Source: Burkholderia metallica
GTDB lineage: Bacteria; Pseudomonadota; Gammaproteobacteria; Burkholderiales; Burkholderiaceae
DNA: 64,000 nt
Reading direction: 5' to 3'
Assembly: GCF_902832845.1 (NCBI RefSeq)
Contig: NZ_CADFDB010000001.1
Location: forward strand, 1,054,001 to 1,118,000
Within the stretch, counting starts at the first letter, position 1; each line of letters starts with the position of its first letter. The translations under genes and the position numbers were made by a program. Below, piece after piece: positions 8,311 to 16,938 of this stretch. Under the pieces are notes generated by a model. It was not told the origin of the DNA. It did not search any database and was given only the letters and a program-made list of their open reading frames with translations.

Positions 8311-8733
8311 ACGGCACGCCCGGCCGCCCGCCGGACGATGCCTGCCTGACCCCCGCTTGCCCGGACGCGCGCCATCAGGTCGCGGCCTCCCGGCAACGGG
8401 ATGCAACGCAAATCGCCGGTCGGGTAGTCCGGTGGAACCCGCTCCCTGTAACGGGAGCGCGATGAAGCCGCTCTGAATCGCTTCGAAGCCGAAGCCGGCG
8501 CCGCTCGGCATCGGCGCGGTTTGTCTGCCGGTTGCCCGGGCGGGCAGCCGTTGTCCAACCGGCGCGCGGCTACGCCGGATCGTCGCGCACGGAAGATTCA
8601 TCCGTTTTCCTGCCCGGGCGCCCACTCGCTCCGCACGCGCAGCCGCCCGCCCGGTTGCCGGCTTTCTCCGAGCAAGCGCGCAACACGATCCCCCGCACCG
8701 TCGTTTCAACGACGGCCGCATCCCCGCTCCCGC
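8311..8733. other. 423-bp gene-free interval with hairpins
   Basis: No frame here has convincing coding character. Two hairpins stand out: CGCTCCC-TGTAAC-GGGAGCG at 8440-8459, and CCGTCGTT-TC-AACGACGG at 8698-8715, the latter 18 bases beyond the Lrp stop codon. Neither has a T-tract. I compared 8400-8460 with known riboswitch cores by eye and found no match. Confidence 0.4.
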
Positions 8734-9216
8734 TCACACCTGAATCGACGGCACGTCCTTCATGCAGCGCAGCGCGAACATCGAGCGGCTGTGGCGGATG
8801 CTCGAAATCCTGTACAGCTTTTCGCGCAGGAAACGCTCGTAGCCGGCCGTGCCGTCCACCGCGACCTTGATCCAGTAGTCGTACTCGCCCGACACGAGAT
8901 ACGCCTCGAGCACCTCGGGCAGCGCGGCGAGTTCCTCGCCGAAGCGGGCGAGCGCATCGTCCTCGTGACGATCGAGCGTGACTTCGAGGATCACGATGTC
9001 CGCATAGCCCAGCTTGCGCTGGTTGACGAGCGCGACATAACCGTCGATGTAACCGTCCAGCTCGAGCTGCCGCGTGCGGTTCCAGCACGCGGTGGTCGAC
9101 ATGCCGATCTGTTCGGCCAGTTCGGCGTTCGACAGACGCGCGTTTTTCTGCAGCGCGCCGAGGATCTTGCGGTCCTGACTGTCGAGCGTTTTCGGCGAGC
9201 GTTCACGTGTGGCCAT
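8734..9216 (-). CDS. Lrp/AsnC family transcriptional regulator
   Basis: A 160-residue feast/famine regulator. The N-terminal HTH (about residues 11-70, with LDSQDRKILGALQKNARLSN) is followed by a RAM/AsnC effector domain (about 75-150) containing EAYLVSGEYDYWIKV. Family members bind amino acids and work as octamers or larger assemblies. It is divergent from the LysE-type exporter at 9501, the usual arrangement in which the Lrp protein controls export of an amino acid it senses. The 284-bp gap (9217-9500) should hold both promoters. The effector is unknown. Confidence 0.93.
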   Translation of the reverse strand: MATRERSPKTLDSQDRKILGALQKNARLSNAELAEQIGMSTTACWNRTRQLELDGYIDGYVALVNQRKLGYADIVILEVTLDRHEDDALARFGEELAALPEVLEAYLVSGEYDYWIKVAVDGTAGYERFLREKLYRISSIRHSRSMFALRCMKDVPSIQV

Positions 9217-9500
9217 GGCAAAAAGAATCTTCTCCTGAAAACCGGCATATTATCTGAACGCCATTCCGGATTTGTGTCGGTTTGTGTGGAAAAGCGGAAG
9301 CCTTTTAATCCGGCCCGTTGATATATTTTCATCCATGCCTGCTGTCCGGCACGTTCCCGCGACAACCCCTTCGCACCGGCACGCACGGCCGCAATCACGA
9401 GTTGCGGTGCCGGCCGGCAGGCATGCGATTCCCCGCCGCCCGCGCGCCTATCCGGCCGCGCGGCTTCGGCGCCCCTGATCCCGTTCCCGCCCTACCCGTC

Positions 9501-10166
9501 ATGTCGTTCAGGCTTTACCTGTCGTTTCTCGCTGCTTCCGCCGTTCTCGTCTACGCCCCCGGCCCCGTCAACCTCCTCACCATGAACCAGGCACTGCGCG
9601 CCGGCTGGCGCCGCGCGCTGCCGTGCGTCTGGGGCGGCACGCTCGCCGTGCTGCTGCAACTCGCGCTGACCGCGCTGTGCCTGAATTCCCTCGTGCATCT
9701 CGACGAGCGCGCGCTGACCGTGCTGCGCTGGGCCGGCGCCGCCTACCTCGTCTGGCTCGGCTGCAAGCAATGGCTCAGCCGCGCGCCGGCGGCGGCGCCT
9801 GCCGGCTCCGCCGCGGCGATGGCGGCGATGGCGGCAACCGGGGCGGCCACACCCGAGACCGACTCGCACCGCGCGCTGTTCTGGCGCGGCGTCGCAACGT
9901 CGGGGCTCAATCCGAAGACGCTGCTGTTCTTCCCGTCGTTCTTCCCGCAGTTCATCAGCCCGAGCGCAGACTGGAGCCTGAACCAGCAGTACCTGCTGCT
10001 CGCCGCGACGTTCGCGGTGCTGTTCGCGCTCGGCGTGGCGTCGATGGCGCTGTTCTCGCACCGGCTGAGCCGCGCGCTGCAGCGGCCCGCGCGGATGCGC
10101 GCGATGAACCGCGTGACGGGCGGGCTGCTCGTCGGGATGGGCGCGATCATGGCCGGCTGGAACTGA
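9501..10166 (+). CDS. LysE/RhtB family amino acid exporter
   Basis: A 221-residue inner-membrane protein of about six helices, predicted to export an amino acid or derivative. The N-terminal family signature YAPGPVNLLTMNQALRAGWR and the later SGLNPKTLLFFPSFFPQF are present. The cytoplasmic loop between helices 3 and 4 is stretched by an Ala-Met run encoded by two direct copies of GCGGCGATG plus a partial third (9813-9836), a spot where length could vary by replication slippage. It pairs with the divergent Lrp gene. The ATG at 9501 places the signature at the normal distance from the N-terminus; no strong Shine-Dalgarno is seen. Confidence 0.9.
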   Translation: MSFRLYLSFLAASAVLVYAPGPVNLLTMNQALRAGWRRALPCVWGGTLAVLLQLALTALCLNSLVHLDERALTVLRWAGAAYLVWLGCKQWLSRAPAAAPAGSAAAMAAMAATGAATPETDSHRALFWRGVATSGLNPKTLLFFPSFFPQFISPSADWSLNQQYLLLAATFAVLFALGVASMALFSHRLSRALQRPARMRAMNRVTGGLLVGMGAIMAGWN

Positions 10167-10175
10167 CAACGACCG

Positions 10176-10200
10176 GGCGGCCGGCTTCATCGCGGCCGCC
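10176..10200 (+). terminator. GC-rich hairpin after the LysE gene
   Basis: GGCGGCCG (10176-10183) pairs with CGGCCGCC (10193-10200), 10 bases after the exporter stop. The T-tract is poor, so this is a possible rather than firm terminator. Confidence 0.35.
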
Positions 10201-10265
10201 ACTTGGGTGCGTCGAAAAAGCAGCCGATCGCCGAATGCTTTAGGGTAGCGGCTGTTTTGTTGGAC

Positions 10266-11465
10266 ATGCCCGGCCGGCCGGGCGACTGGATGAAGCTTCT
10301 CACTACCCGCCTGCGGCGCGTGTTCGCGCCGATCGGCCTGCACTGGTATCTCGCCCTCCTGCTCGCGCTCGATGCGCTCATGGTGCTGCGCCCCGTCGTC
10401 GAACACGCCAGGCTCGGCCTGCATCACGCGTGGCTCGCCGATGCGCTGAATCTCGTCGCCAACGCCGGGCTCGTCGTGCTGCCGCAAGTGGTCGTCGCGG
10501 CCGGCCTCGCGACGATGGCCATCGGCATCGTGCTGCGCGCCCGCGTCGCGTGGGTGCTGTCGATCCTGCTGCTGGTCGCGGCCGCCGCGATCAGCGTGCT
10601 CGGCGGCTACCGGAGCCATGCGGTGTTCGTCTATACGGCCGTGCTGACCGTTGCGCTGCTGTACTACTGGCGGCACTTCGACCGCGCGAGCGTGGCCGCG
10701 AGCAGCCTGTTCGCGTTGCTGAGCATCGTGTCGCTGCTGATCTACGCGACCTTCGGCGTGCTGTATCTCGGCGACGAATTCACGCCGCCCGTCCACGATC
10801 TCGCCACGGCCGTCTATTTCTCGATCGTGTCGATGTCGACGGTGGGCTACGGCGACATCGTTCCGCATGCGCCGACCGCGCGCCTGTTCACCGCGTCGGT
10901 GATCGTGCTCGGCATCACGGTGTTCGCGACGTCGATCAGCGCGGTCGTCGGCCCCGTGATCGGCGGCAATCTGAAACGGATCGTCAAGGGAGGCATTTCG
11001 AACGTGATCCGCAAGCATCATTACCTGATCGTCGGCGCGACACCCGTCGCGCACGCCGTGCACGACGGGCTGCGCAAGCGCGGCTACGCGGTGACCGTCG
11101 TCGTGCCGGCCGGCGTCGAGCACAACTATCCGGCCACGACCGACCTGATCGTCGGCGATGCGACCGACCACGCGGTGCTGGAAGGCGCCGGCGCGGCGAC
11201 CGCGCGCGCGGTGCTCGCGCTGCGCTCCGACGACGCCGAGAACGCGTTCATCATCCTCGCGATCCGCGAGATCGCACCGTCGGTGCGCACGGTCGCGCTC
11301 GTGAACCAGCAGCGCAACCTCGAACGGCTGCGCCTGCTGAAGCCCGACATGGTGTTTTCGCCGCAGCAGCTCGCGGGCGAACTGCTGGCCAGCACGCTCA
11401 ACGACGAACCCGTCGACAAGTCGGTGATCTCGCACCTGCTGTTCGGCACGGCCGATGCCGCATGA
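10266..11465 (+). CDS. Potassium channel family protein with RCK/TrkA-N domain
   Basis: A 399-residue inner-membrane protein. The N-terminal half has several hydrophobic helices, then a pore loop with the selectivity filter TVGYGD near residue 192 and a last helix. The C-terminal half is an RCK (TrkA-N-like) Rossmann domain starting at HYLIVGATPVAHAVHDGL, which gates such channels in response to ligands or nucleotides. The architecture resembles E. coli Kch, with extra N-terminal helices. Translation may start at ATG 10266 or ATG 10290; neither has a clear Shine-Dalgarno. TTTAGGGT at 10240-10247 lies in the upstream region. It is probably transcribed alone. Confidence 0.9.
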   Translation: MPGRPGDWMKLLTTRLRRVFAPIGLHWYLALLLALDALMVLRPVVEHARLGLHHAWLADALNLVANAGLVVLPQVVVAAGLATMAIGIVLRARVAWVLSILLLVAAAAISVLGGYRSHAVFVYTAVLTVALLYYWRHFDRASVAASSLFALLSIVSLLIYATFGVLYLGDEFTPPVHDLATAVYFSIVSMSTVGYGDIVPHAPTARLFTASVIVLGITVFATSISAVVGPVIGGNLKRIVKGGISNVIRKHHYLIVGATPVAHAVHDGLRKRGYAVTVVVPAGVEHNYPATTDLIVGDATDHAVLEGAGAATARAVLALRSDDAENAFIILAIREIAPSVRTVALVNQQRNLERLRLLKPDMVFSPQQLAGELLASTLNDEPVDKSVISHLLFGTADAA

Positions 11466-11522
11466 ACAGGTGAATGCATGATCGTGTGAGCGTGTGCCTC
11501 ACGACCCGCGGCGCGCGCCCGG

Positions 11523-11528
11523 TATAAT
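11523..11528 (+). promoter_or_regulatory. Consensus -10 element placed for a leaderless mRNA
   Basis: A perfect TATAAT lies so that transcription would start about 7 bases later, at or next to the ATG at 11535. No good -35 is seen around 11500, and there is no Shine-Dalgarno. Confidence 0.5.
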
Positions 11529-11534
11529 CGCGCG

Positions 11535-11966
11535 ATGTCTGAATTGCTCGCTTACGGCGGCCTGTTCGCCGTGTCGATGGTCGCCGCGACCCTGTTCCCG
11601 CTCCAGTCCGAAGCCGTGCTCGCCGGCCTGCTGGTCGCCGGGCGCGAACCCGTGTGGGCGTTGGTGCTCGTCGCGAGCATCGGCAACGTCGCCGGCTCCG
11701 CGATCAACTGGGCGCTCGGGCGCGGTATCGAGCACTTTCGCGAACGCCGCTGGTTTCCCGTGAAGCCCGCCGCGCTCGCGCGCGCCGAGCGCTGGTACGC
11801 ACGCTACGGCCGCTGGTCGCTGCTGCTGAGCTGGGCGCCCGTGATCGGCGATCCGCTGACCATGATCGCCGGCGTGCTGCGCGAGCCGCTGCCGACCTTT
11901 CTGCTCATCGTGACGATCGCGAAGGTCGGCCGTTACCTGGCCGTCGCGTGGCTCGTCACGCACTGA
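11535..11966 (+). CDS. YqaA-type DedA/SNARE-associated membrane protein
   Basis: A 143-residue inner-membrane protein with four hydrophobic stretches, matching the YqaA branch of the DedA/VTT superfamily. Landmarks are LFPLQSEAVLAGLLVAG in the first re-entrant region, GNVAGSAINWALGRG, and SWAPVIGDPLTMIAGVLR. DedA proteins are linked to lipid-carrier recycling and proton motive force balance; the role of this short branch is less clear. The start at 11535 matches the family N-terminus and sits right after a consensus -10, suggesting a leaderless transcript. It lies 69 bases after the potassium channel gene. Confidence 0.87.
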   Translation: MSELLAYGGLFAVSMVAATLFPLQSEAVLAGLLVAGREPVWALVLVASIGNVAGSAINWALGRGIEHFRERRWFPVKPAALARAERWYARYGRWSLLLSWAPVIGDPLTMIAGVLREPLPTFLLIVTIAKVGRYLAVAWLVTH

Positions 11967-12116
11967 CACCCGCCTTCTCGTCGCCCACCCGCGCACTTGC
12001 CGGCGGCGCCATCGACGACGCGTCGCTAAAGATTTCGCCGAAATTGCCGTATTAACCGGTCGACTTGCGGTGACGCGTGCGTTCCGCCCCCTCTCACTCC
12101 CCACTCAGGACGTTTC

Positions 12117-14099
12117 ATGAGATCGACCCAATTGGGCCGGGTGAGCGTCGGCGCGCGTCTTGCCGCGCTGGCGTGTACGCTCGTCGCCCTGCTGTTCACC
12201 GTTTTTGCGTGGACGCTCGCCCATTTCGCCGGCCGGCAGCTCGCGGAAGAAGCCCACATGCGGATCGTCGACAAGGAGCAGTCGATCCGCGCGATGGTCG
12301 ACCTGTTCGACAAGGCGCTGTCGGCCGAAGCGAACCGCTCGATGGCGCTGTTCGCGAGCTTCCTGCCGGCCGGTTTCTCGCTCGACCCGGCGCGCACCGT
12401 CGACATCGGCGGCGTTGCCGCGCCGACCCTCTACGCGGGCGGCCAGCCGCTCGACCTCGACTATTCGATTCCCGACCAGTTCCTGACGAAAAGCGGCGCG
12501 ATCGCGACGATCTTCGCGCGCGACGGCGACGATTTCGTGCGCATCACGACGTCGCTGAAGAAGCAGGACGGCGCGCGCGCCGTCGGCACCAAACTCGACC
12601 GGGCCGGCCCCGCGTACGCACCGCTCGTGGCCGGCCGCAGCTACACGGGCCTCGCGAAGCTGTTCGGCCGGCCGTACATCACGCAGTACAAGCCGGTGAC
12701 CGATGCGACGGGCCGCGTGATCGGCGCGCTGTTCGTCGGGCTCGACATCGGTGCCGAACTGAAGCTTGTGGAAGACGGCATCCGCTCGCTGAAGATCGGC
12801 GACAACGGCTACTACTTCGTGCTCGATGCATCGCAGGGGCCGTCGCGCGGCACCTTCGTCGTGCACCCCGATGCGGCGGGCCAGCCTGCCGACGACGCGC
12901 GCGCGCCGTACGCGCGGATGCTCGCGGCCGGCGAGGGGCGGCTCGCATATACGTCGACCGATCCGGCCGCGCACGACGGCGGCCCGACCGCGAAATTCGT
13001 GTCGTTCACGACGATTCCGCAGTGGCAATGGCTCGTCGGCGGCATCGCGCTCGACGACGAGCTGCTCGCCACGATGCGCGCGACCCGCAACCGCTTCCTG
13101 ATGATCGGCGCCGTGCTCGTCGCGGCGTTCGCGCTGCTGTTCGTCATCGTGGTACGCCGCGTCGTGAGCCGGCCGCTCGATGCGGCGGCACGGGCGTCGG
13201 AGCGCTATGCGGCGGGCGACCTCAGCGTGCGCATCCGCGACGGCGCGGGCACGCGCGGTCAGGCCGGCAACGACGAGATCGGCCGGCTCGTGCAGGCGGT
13301 CGACGGGATCGGCGACGGCCTCGCGCGGATCGTCGCGCAGGTGCGCAACAGCTCCGCCGACATCGCGCGCGGCACGGTCGACATCGCGGCCGGCAGCGGC
13401 GACATCGCCGCGCGGATCGCGACGCAAGCGAGCAGCGTCGAACAGACGGCCGCCAGCATGGAACAGATTACCGCCGCCGTGCAGCAGAGCGCCGAACACG
13501 CGGCGCAAGCCAACACGCTGGTCGCGCACGCGTCAACTGCCGCGACCGACGGCGACGCCGCGGTGCAGCGCGTGGTCGCGACGATGGACGACATCGGCCG
13601 CGCGACGCGCCGGATCGCCGAGATCACCGGCACGATCGAAGGCATCGCGTTCCAGACCAACATCCTCGCGCTGAACGCGGCCGTCGAGGCGGCGCGCGCG
13701 GGCGAACACGGCAAAGGCTTCGCGGTGGTCGCGGCCGAGGTGCGCGCGCTCGCGCAGCGCAGTGCGGCCGCGGTCAAGGAGATCGACGCGCTGAGCGCCG
13801 AATCGTCGACGACCGTCGAACAGGGTTACCGGATCGCGGAGGCCGCGCGCGGCACGATGCGCGACATCGTCGCGCGCGTCGACCAGGTCCGCACGCTGAT
13901 CGGCGAGATCAGCGCCGCGTCGCGAGAACAATCGACCGGCATCGAGCAGGTGAACCTGGCCGTCACCCAGATCGGCGACGCGACGCAGCAGAACGCGCTG
14001 CTGATCTCGGATGCCGAACGCGCGGCCGTCGCGCTGCGCGACCAGGCCGCGCACCTGTCGGACGCGGTCAGCGTGTTCCGGCTCGAAGAGAAGGCGTGA
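12117..14099 (+). CDS. Methyl-accepting chemotaxis protein with large Cache sensor
   Basis: A 660-residue chemoreceptor. One membrane segment (about residues 13-35) precedes a periplasmic Cache-type sensor (about 36-320) rather than the small four-helix bundle. A second membrane segment (about 327-346) leads to HAMP and a long coiled-coil signalling domain. The hairpin tip that contacts CheA/CheW is conserved near residues 502-550 (FQTNILALNAAVEAARAGEH). There is no CheR-binding pentapeptide at the C-terminus. Cache domains usually sense amino or organic acids; the ligand here is unknown. No che genes are nearby, so it should feed the main chemotaxis array. Confidence 0.94.
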   Translation: MRSTQLGRVSVGARLAALACTLVALLFTVFAWTLAHFAGRQLAEEAHMRIVDKEQSIRAMVDLFDKALSAEANRSMALFASFLPAGFSLDPARTVDIGGVAAPTLYAGGQPLDLDYSIPDQFLTKSGAIATIFARDGDDFVRITTSLKKQDGARAVGTKLDRAGPAYAPLVAGRSYTGLAKLFGRPYITQYKPVTDATGRVIGALFVGLDIGAELKLVEDGIRSLKIGDNGYYFVLDASQGPSRGTFVVHPDAAGQPADDARAPYARMLAAGEGRLAYTSTDPAAHDGGPTAKFVSFTTIPQWQWLVGGIALDDELLATMRATRNRFLMIGAVLVAAFALLFVIVVRRVVSRPLDAAARASERYAAGDLSVRIRDGAGTRGQAGNDEIGRLVQAVDGIGDGLARIVAQVRNSSADIARGTVDIAAGSGDIAARIATQASSVEQTAASMEQITAAVQQSAEHAAQANTLVAHASTAATDGDAAVQRVVATMDDIGRATRRIAEITGTIEGIAFQTNILALNAAVEAARAGEHGKGFAVVAAEVRALAQRSAAAVKEIDALSAESSTTVEQGYRIAEAARGTMRDIVARVDQVRTLIGEISAASREQSTGIEQVNLAVTQIGDATQQNALLISDAERAAVALRDQAAHLSDAVSVFRLEEKA

Positions 14100-14131
14100 T
14101 AACGGGCGGCAGGCTGCGGCCGGCCCGCCGC

Positions 14132-15787
14132 CTACTTCTTGTCGTCGCCCGCCAGATCGATCGCCTTGTCCGATCCCACCGCATTGCGCAGCTGAAACTT
14201 CTGGATCTTCCCGGTCGACGTCTTCGGCAACTCACCGAACCGCACGGCCTTCGGCACCTTGAAGCCCGCGAGCAGCTGCCGGCAATGCGCGATGATCTCC
14301 GCCTCGGTCGCGCTCGCGCCGTCGCGCAGCTCGACGAACGCGCACGGCACCTCGCCCCATTTCGGGTCGGGCATCGCGACGACGGCCGCGACCGCCACCG
14401 CCGGATGCCGGTACAGCGCATCCTCGACCTCGATGCTCGAGATGTTCTCGCCGCCCGAGATGATGATGTCCTTCTTGCGATCCTTGATCCGGATATAGCC
14501 GTCCGGCATCAGCACCGCGAGATCGCCGGTATGGAACCAGCCGCCGTGAAACGCGTCGTCGGTCGCCTTCGGGTTCTTCAGGTAACCCTTCATGCAGATG
14601 TTGCCGCGGAACATGATCTCGCCGAGCGTCTCGCCGTCGGCCGGCACGGGCGCCATCGTGTCGGGATCGAGCACCGTCGCGCCCGCTTCCAGGTGATAGC
14701 GCACGCCCTGGCGCGCATTGAGCCGCGCGCGCTCGTCGTCGGGCAATGCGTCCCAGTGTGCCTGCTTCGCGCACACGGTCGCCGGGCCGTAGACCTCGGT
14801 CAGCCCGTACACGTGCAGCAGGTCGAAGCCGATCTCCTTCATCTTCGCGATCACGGCCGGCGCGGGCGCCGCGCCCGCGACCATCGCATGCACCGTGTGG
14901 TCGATGCCGGCACGGAATTCGGCCGGCGCGTTCGCGATCGCGCTCTGCACGATCGGCGCGCCGCAGTAATGCGTGATGCGTTCGCGGCGGATCAGGTCGA
15001 ACACCGTCTTCGCGTCGAACTTGCGCAGGCAGACGTTCACGCCCGCGCGCGCCGCGACCGCCCACGGGAAACACCAGCCGTTGCAGTGGAACATCGGCAG
15101 CGTCCACAGGTAGACCGCATGCTTCGGCATGTCCCATTCGAGGAGGTTGCTGACCGCCGCGAGATACGCGCCGCGATGGTGGTAGACGACGCCCTTCGGG
15201 TCGCCGGTCGTGCCGGACGTATAGTTCAGCGCGATCGCGTCCCATTCGTCGGCAGGCGGCGTCCATGCGTAGTCGGCGTCGCCGCTGGCCACGAGCGCCT
15301 CGTAGTCGGTCGCGCCCGCGAAGCGCGCGGGGTCGGCCGGCATCGCATCGGCCACGCTGACGATCTTCAGGCCCGGCACCTCGAGCGCCGCGCGATGCGC
15401 GAACTCCGCGTATTCGGTGTCGACGATCAGCACCTTCGCCTCGCCATGGCGCAGCATGAACAGCACCGACGACACGTCGAGCCGCGTGTTGATCGCGTTC
15501 AGCACGGCGCCGGCCATCGGCACGCCGAAGTGCGCCTCGACCATCGCCGGGATGTTCGGCAGCATCGCCGCGACCGTGTCGCCGCGCCCGACGCCGAGCC
15601 GCTCGAGCGCGCTCGCCAGCTGCTTCGCGCGCGTGTAGGTCTCGCCCCACGTGCGCCGCACGTCGCCGTGCACGATCGCGAGGCGCTCGCCGTAGACTTC
15701 GGCCGTCCTGACGAGGAAGTCGATCGGGGTGAGCGGCACGTAATTCGCGTCGCGGCGGCCGAGTCCGGCCTCGAACATCTGCGTCAT
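14132..15787 (-). CDS. AMP-binding acyl-CoA ligase (medium-chain / methylmercaptopropionate type)
   Basis: A 551-residue adenylate-forming enzyme, making acyl-CoA from a carboxylic acid, ATP and CoA through an acyl-AMP. The phosphate-binding loop reads YTSGTTGDPKGV, and the C-terminal hinge and lid contain DGYIRIKDRKKDIIISGGEN. The length and the MFHCNGW motif resemble the branch containing medium-chain fatty acyl-CoA ligases and the DmdB 3-methylmercaptopropionate ligases; the two cannot be told apart by eye. GGGAGACAGGATC precedes the ATG. It is divergent from a Crp/Fnr-type regulator and convergent with the chemoreceptor. Confidence 0.92.
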   Translation of the reverse strand: MTQMFEAGLGRRDANYVPLTPIDFLVRTAEVYGERLAIVHGDVRRTWGETYTRAKQLASALERLGVGRGDTVAAMLPNIPAMVEAHFGVPMAGAVLNAINTRLDVSSVLFMLRHGEAKVLIVDTEYAEFAHRAALEVPGLKIVSVADAMPADPARFAGATDYEALVASGDADYAWTPPADEWDAIALNYTSGTTGDPKGVVYHHRGAYLAAVSNLLEWDMPKHAVYLWTLPMFHCNGWCFPWAVAARAGVNVCLRKFDAKTVFDLIRRERITHYCGAPIVQSAIANAPAEFRAGIDHTVHAMVAGAAPAPAVIAKMKEIGFDLLHVYGLTEVYGPATVCAKQAHWDALPDDERARLNARQGVRYHLEAGATVLDPDTMAPVPADGETLGEIMFRGNICMKGYLKNPKATDDAFHGGWFHTGDLAVLMPDGYIRIKDRKKDIIISGGENISSIEVEDALYRHPAVAVAAVVAMPDPKWGEVPCAFVELRDGASATEAEIIAHCRQLLAGFKVPKAVRFGELPKTSTGKIQKFQLRNAVGSDKAIDLAGDDKK

Positions 15788-15955
15788 GATCCTGTCTCCC
15801 GTGTCCTGTCGACCGGGGCACTTTCACCCCGGATCGTTTTGATGTGGTTCAATTGCCGACAGCCTAACGGGCGCTATTGTGAGCCGTCTGTCATCGAAAC
15901 GACAGAGTGCGTGTCACGCGCTGCGCGTTATCCCTATCCTCGCAAACCCGCATCG

Positions 15956-16711
15956 ATGCACGACCCACTCGCCGCCCCGCCCGACACGCCCGTTCGCCCG
16001 GCCGACGCGCTTCCCGAACCGGCCCCGCTGCCTGCGCTCGCCACGCTGTTCGGCCAGTGCGCGTGGTTCCGTACGCTCGCGCCCGAGCACCAGGCGCTCG
16101 TGCTCGCGCAGTCGCACGTCGAGCAGTGCGAGGCCGGCGCCGTGATCGCCCGTCGGCTCGCGCCGTCGGAATACTGGATCGGCGTGCATCGCGGCTTGCT
16201 CAAGCTCGCGATCTTCAATGCGTCGGGGCGGGGCTGCACGTTCTCCGGCGTGCCGTCGGGCGGCTGGTTCGGCGAAGGTAGCGTGATCAAGCGCGAGCTG
16301 CGCAAGTACGAGGTCGTCGCGATCCAGCGCTCGACCGTGCTGTTCGTGCCGGTCGACACGTTCCACGCGCTGCTCGACACGAGCCTGCCGTTCACGCGCT
16401 TCGTGATCCACCAGTTGAACAACCGGATGGGCGAATTCATCGCGTCGATCCAGAACAGCCGGCTGCTGGACGTCGACGCCCGCGTCGCGCAGGCGCTCAC
16501 GCAGCTTTTCAACCCCGACCTGTACCCGGACACCGGCCCGTCGCTGTCGATCTCGCAGGAGGAACTGGGCATGCTCGTCGGCGTGTCGCGGCAGCGGATC
16601 AACCAGGCGCTGCAGCAGCTCGAAAAGCTCGGCACGCTGCGGCTCGCGTACAACCAGATCGACGTCGTCGATCTCGGTGCGCTCGCGCGGGTCGGCATCG
16701 AGCAGATCTGA
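15956..16711 (+). CDS. Crp/Fnr family transcriptional regulator
   Basis: A 251-residue regulator with an N-terminal cyclic-nucleotide-binding-like barrel (about residues 30-145), a dimer helix and a C-terminal winged HTH (ISQEELGMLVGVSRQRINQAL, about 195-215). It lacks the N-terminal cysteine cluster of oxygen-sensing FNR, and the barrel lacks a clear cAMP phosphate-binding signature, so the ligand is unknown. It diverges from the acyl-CoA ligase across a 168-bp region and may control it. ATG 15956 is preferred; an in-frame ATG at 15842 adds 38 poorly conserved residues. Confidence 0.88.
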   Translation: MHDPLAAPPDTPVRPADALPEPAPLPALATLFGQCAWFRTLAPEHQALVLAQSHVEQCEAGAVIARRLAPSEYWIGVHRGLLKLAIFNASGRGCTFSGVPSGGWFGEGSVIKRELRKYEVVAIQRSTVLFVPVDTFHALLDTSLPFTRFVIHQLNNRMGEFIASIQNSRLLDVDARVAQALTQLFNPDLYPDTGPSLSISQEELGMLVGVSRQRINQALQQLEKLGTLRLAYNQIDVVDLGALARVGIEQI

Positions 16712-16938
16712 GCGCGACCGATGAACGCGATCGATGCCGATGCAGCCAGCCCGTCCGGCATCGCGGCCGTTTTGCGGCCGGCGCGTCGCGCCGCGTTTCC
16801 TCTGTCGAATCGGCACCCGGCCCGCGCGCCCCAACCTGACGATTCCGCCAGTTTCGCGACAGTAACCCGTTCCACGCCGACGCCTATCATTCGGGTTCCC
16901 TTTATCCACGCCTGATCACCGCCTGTCCCGCTGCCTCC

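Noticed and set aside
8400-8460. Possible riboswitch in the gap after the small gene
   Set aside because: The hairpin CGCTCCC-TGTAAC-GGGAGCG is real, but I found no match to the cobalamin, glycine, SAM or SAH aptamer cores, and no metabolic gene follows it in the right direction.
9813-9836. Phase-variable tandem repeat in the LysE gene
   Set aside because: Only two full 9-base copies are present and any change keeps the reading frame, so switching is not expected.
12077-16711. A 1544-codon open frame on the plus strand
   Set aside because: Only its last 251 codons (Crp/Fnr) are protein-like; the rest is out of frame with the chemoreceptor and antisense to the acyl-CoA ligase.
16764-16780. 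CGGCCG-TTTTG-CGGCCG hairpin after the Crp gene
   Set aside because: The stem is only 6 bp of self-complementary GC with no T-tract; such stems are common by chance in this DNA.
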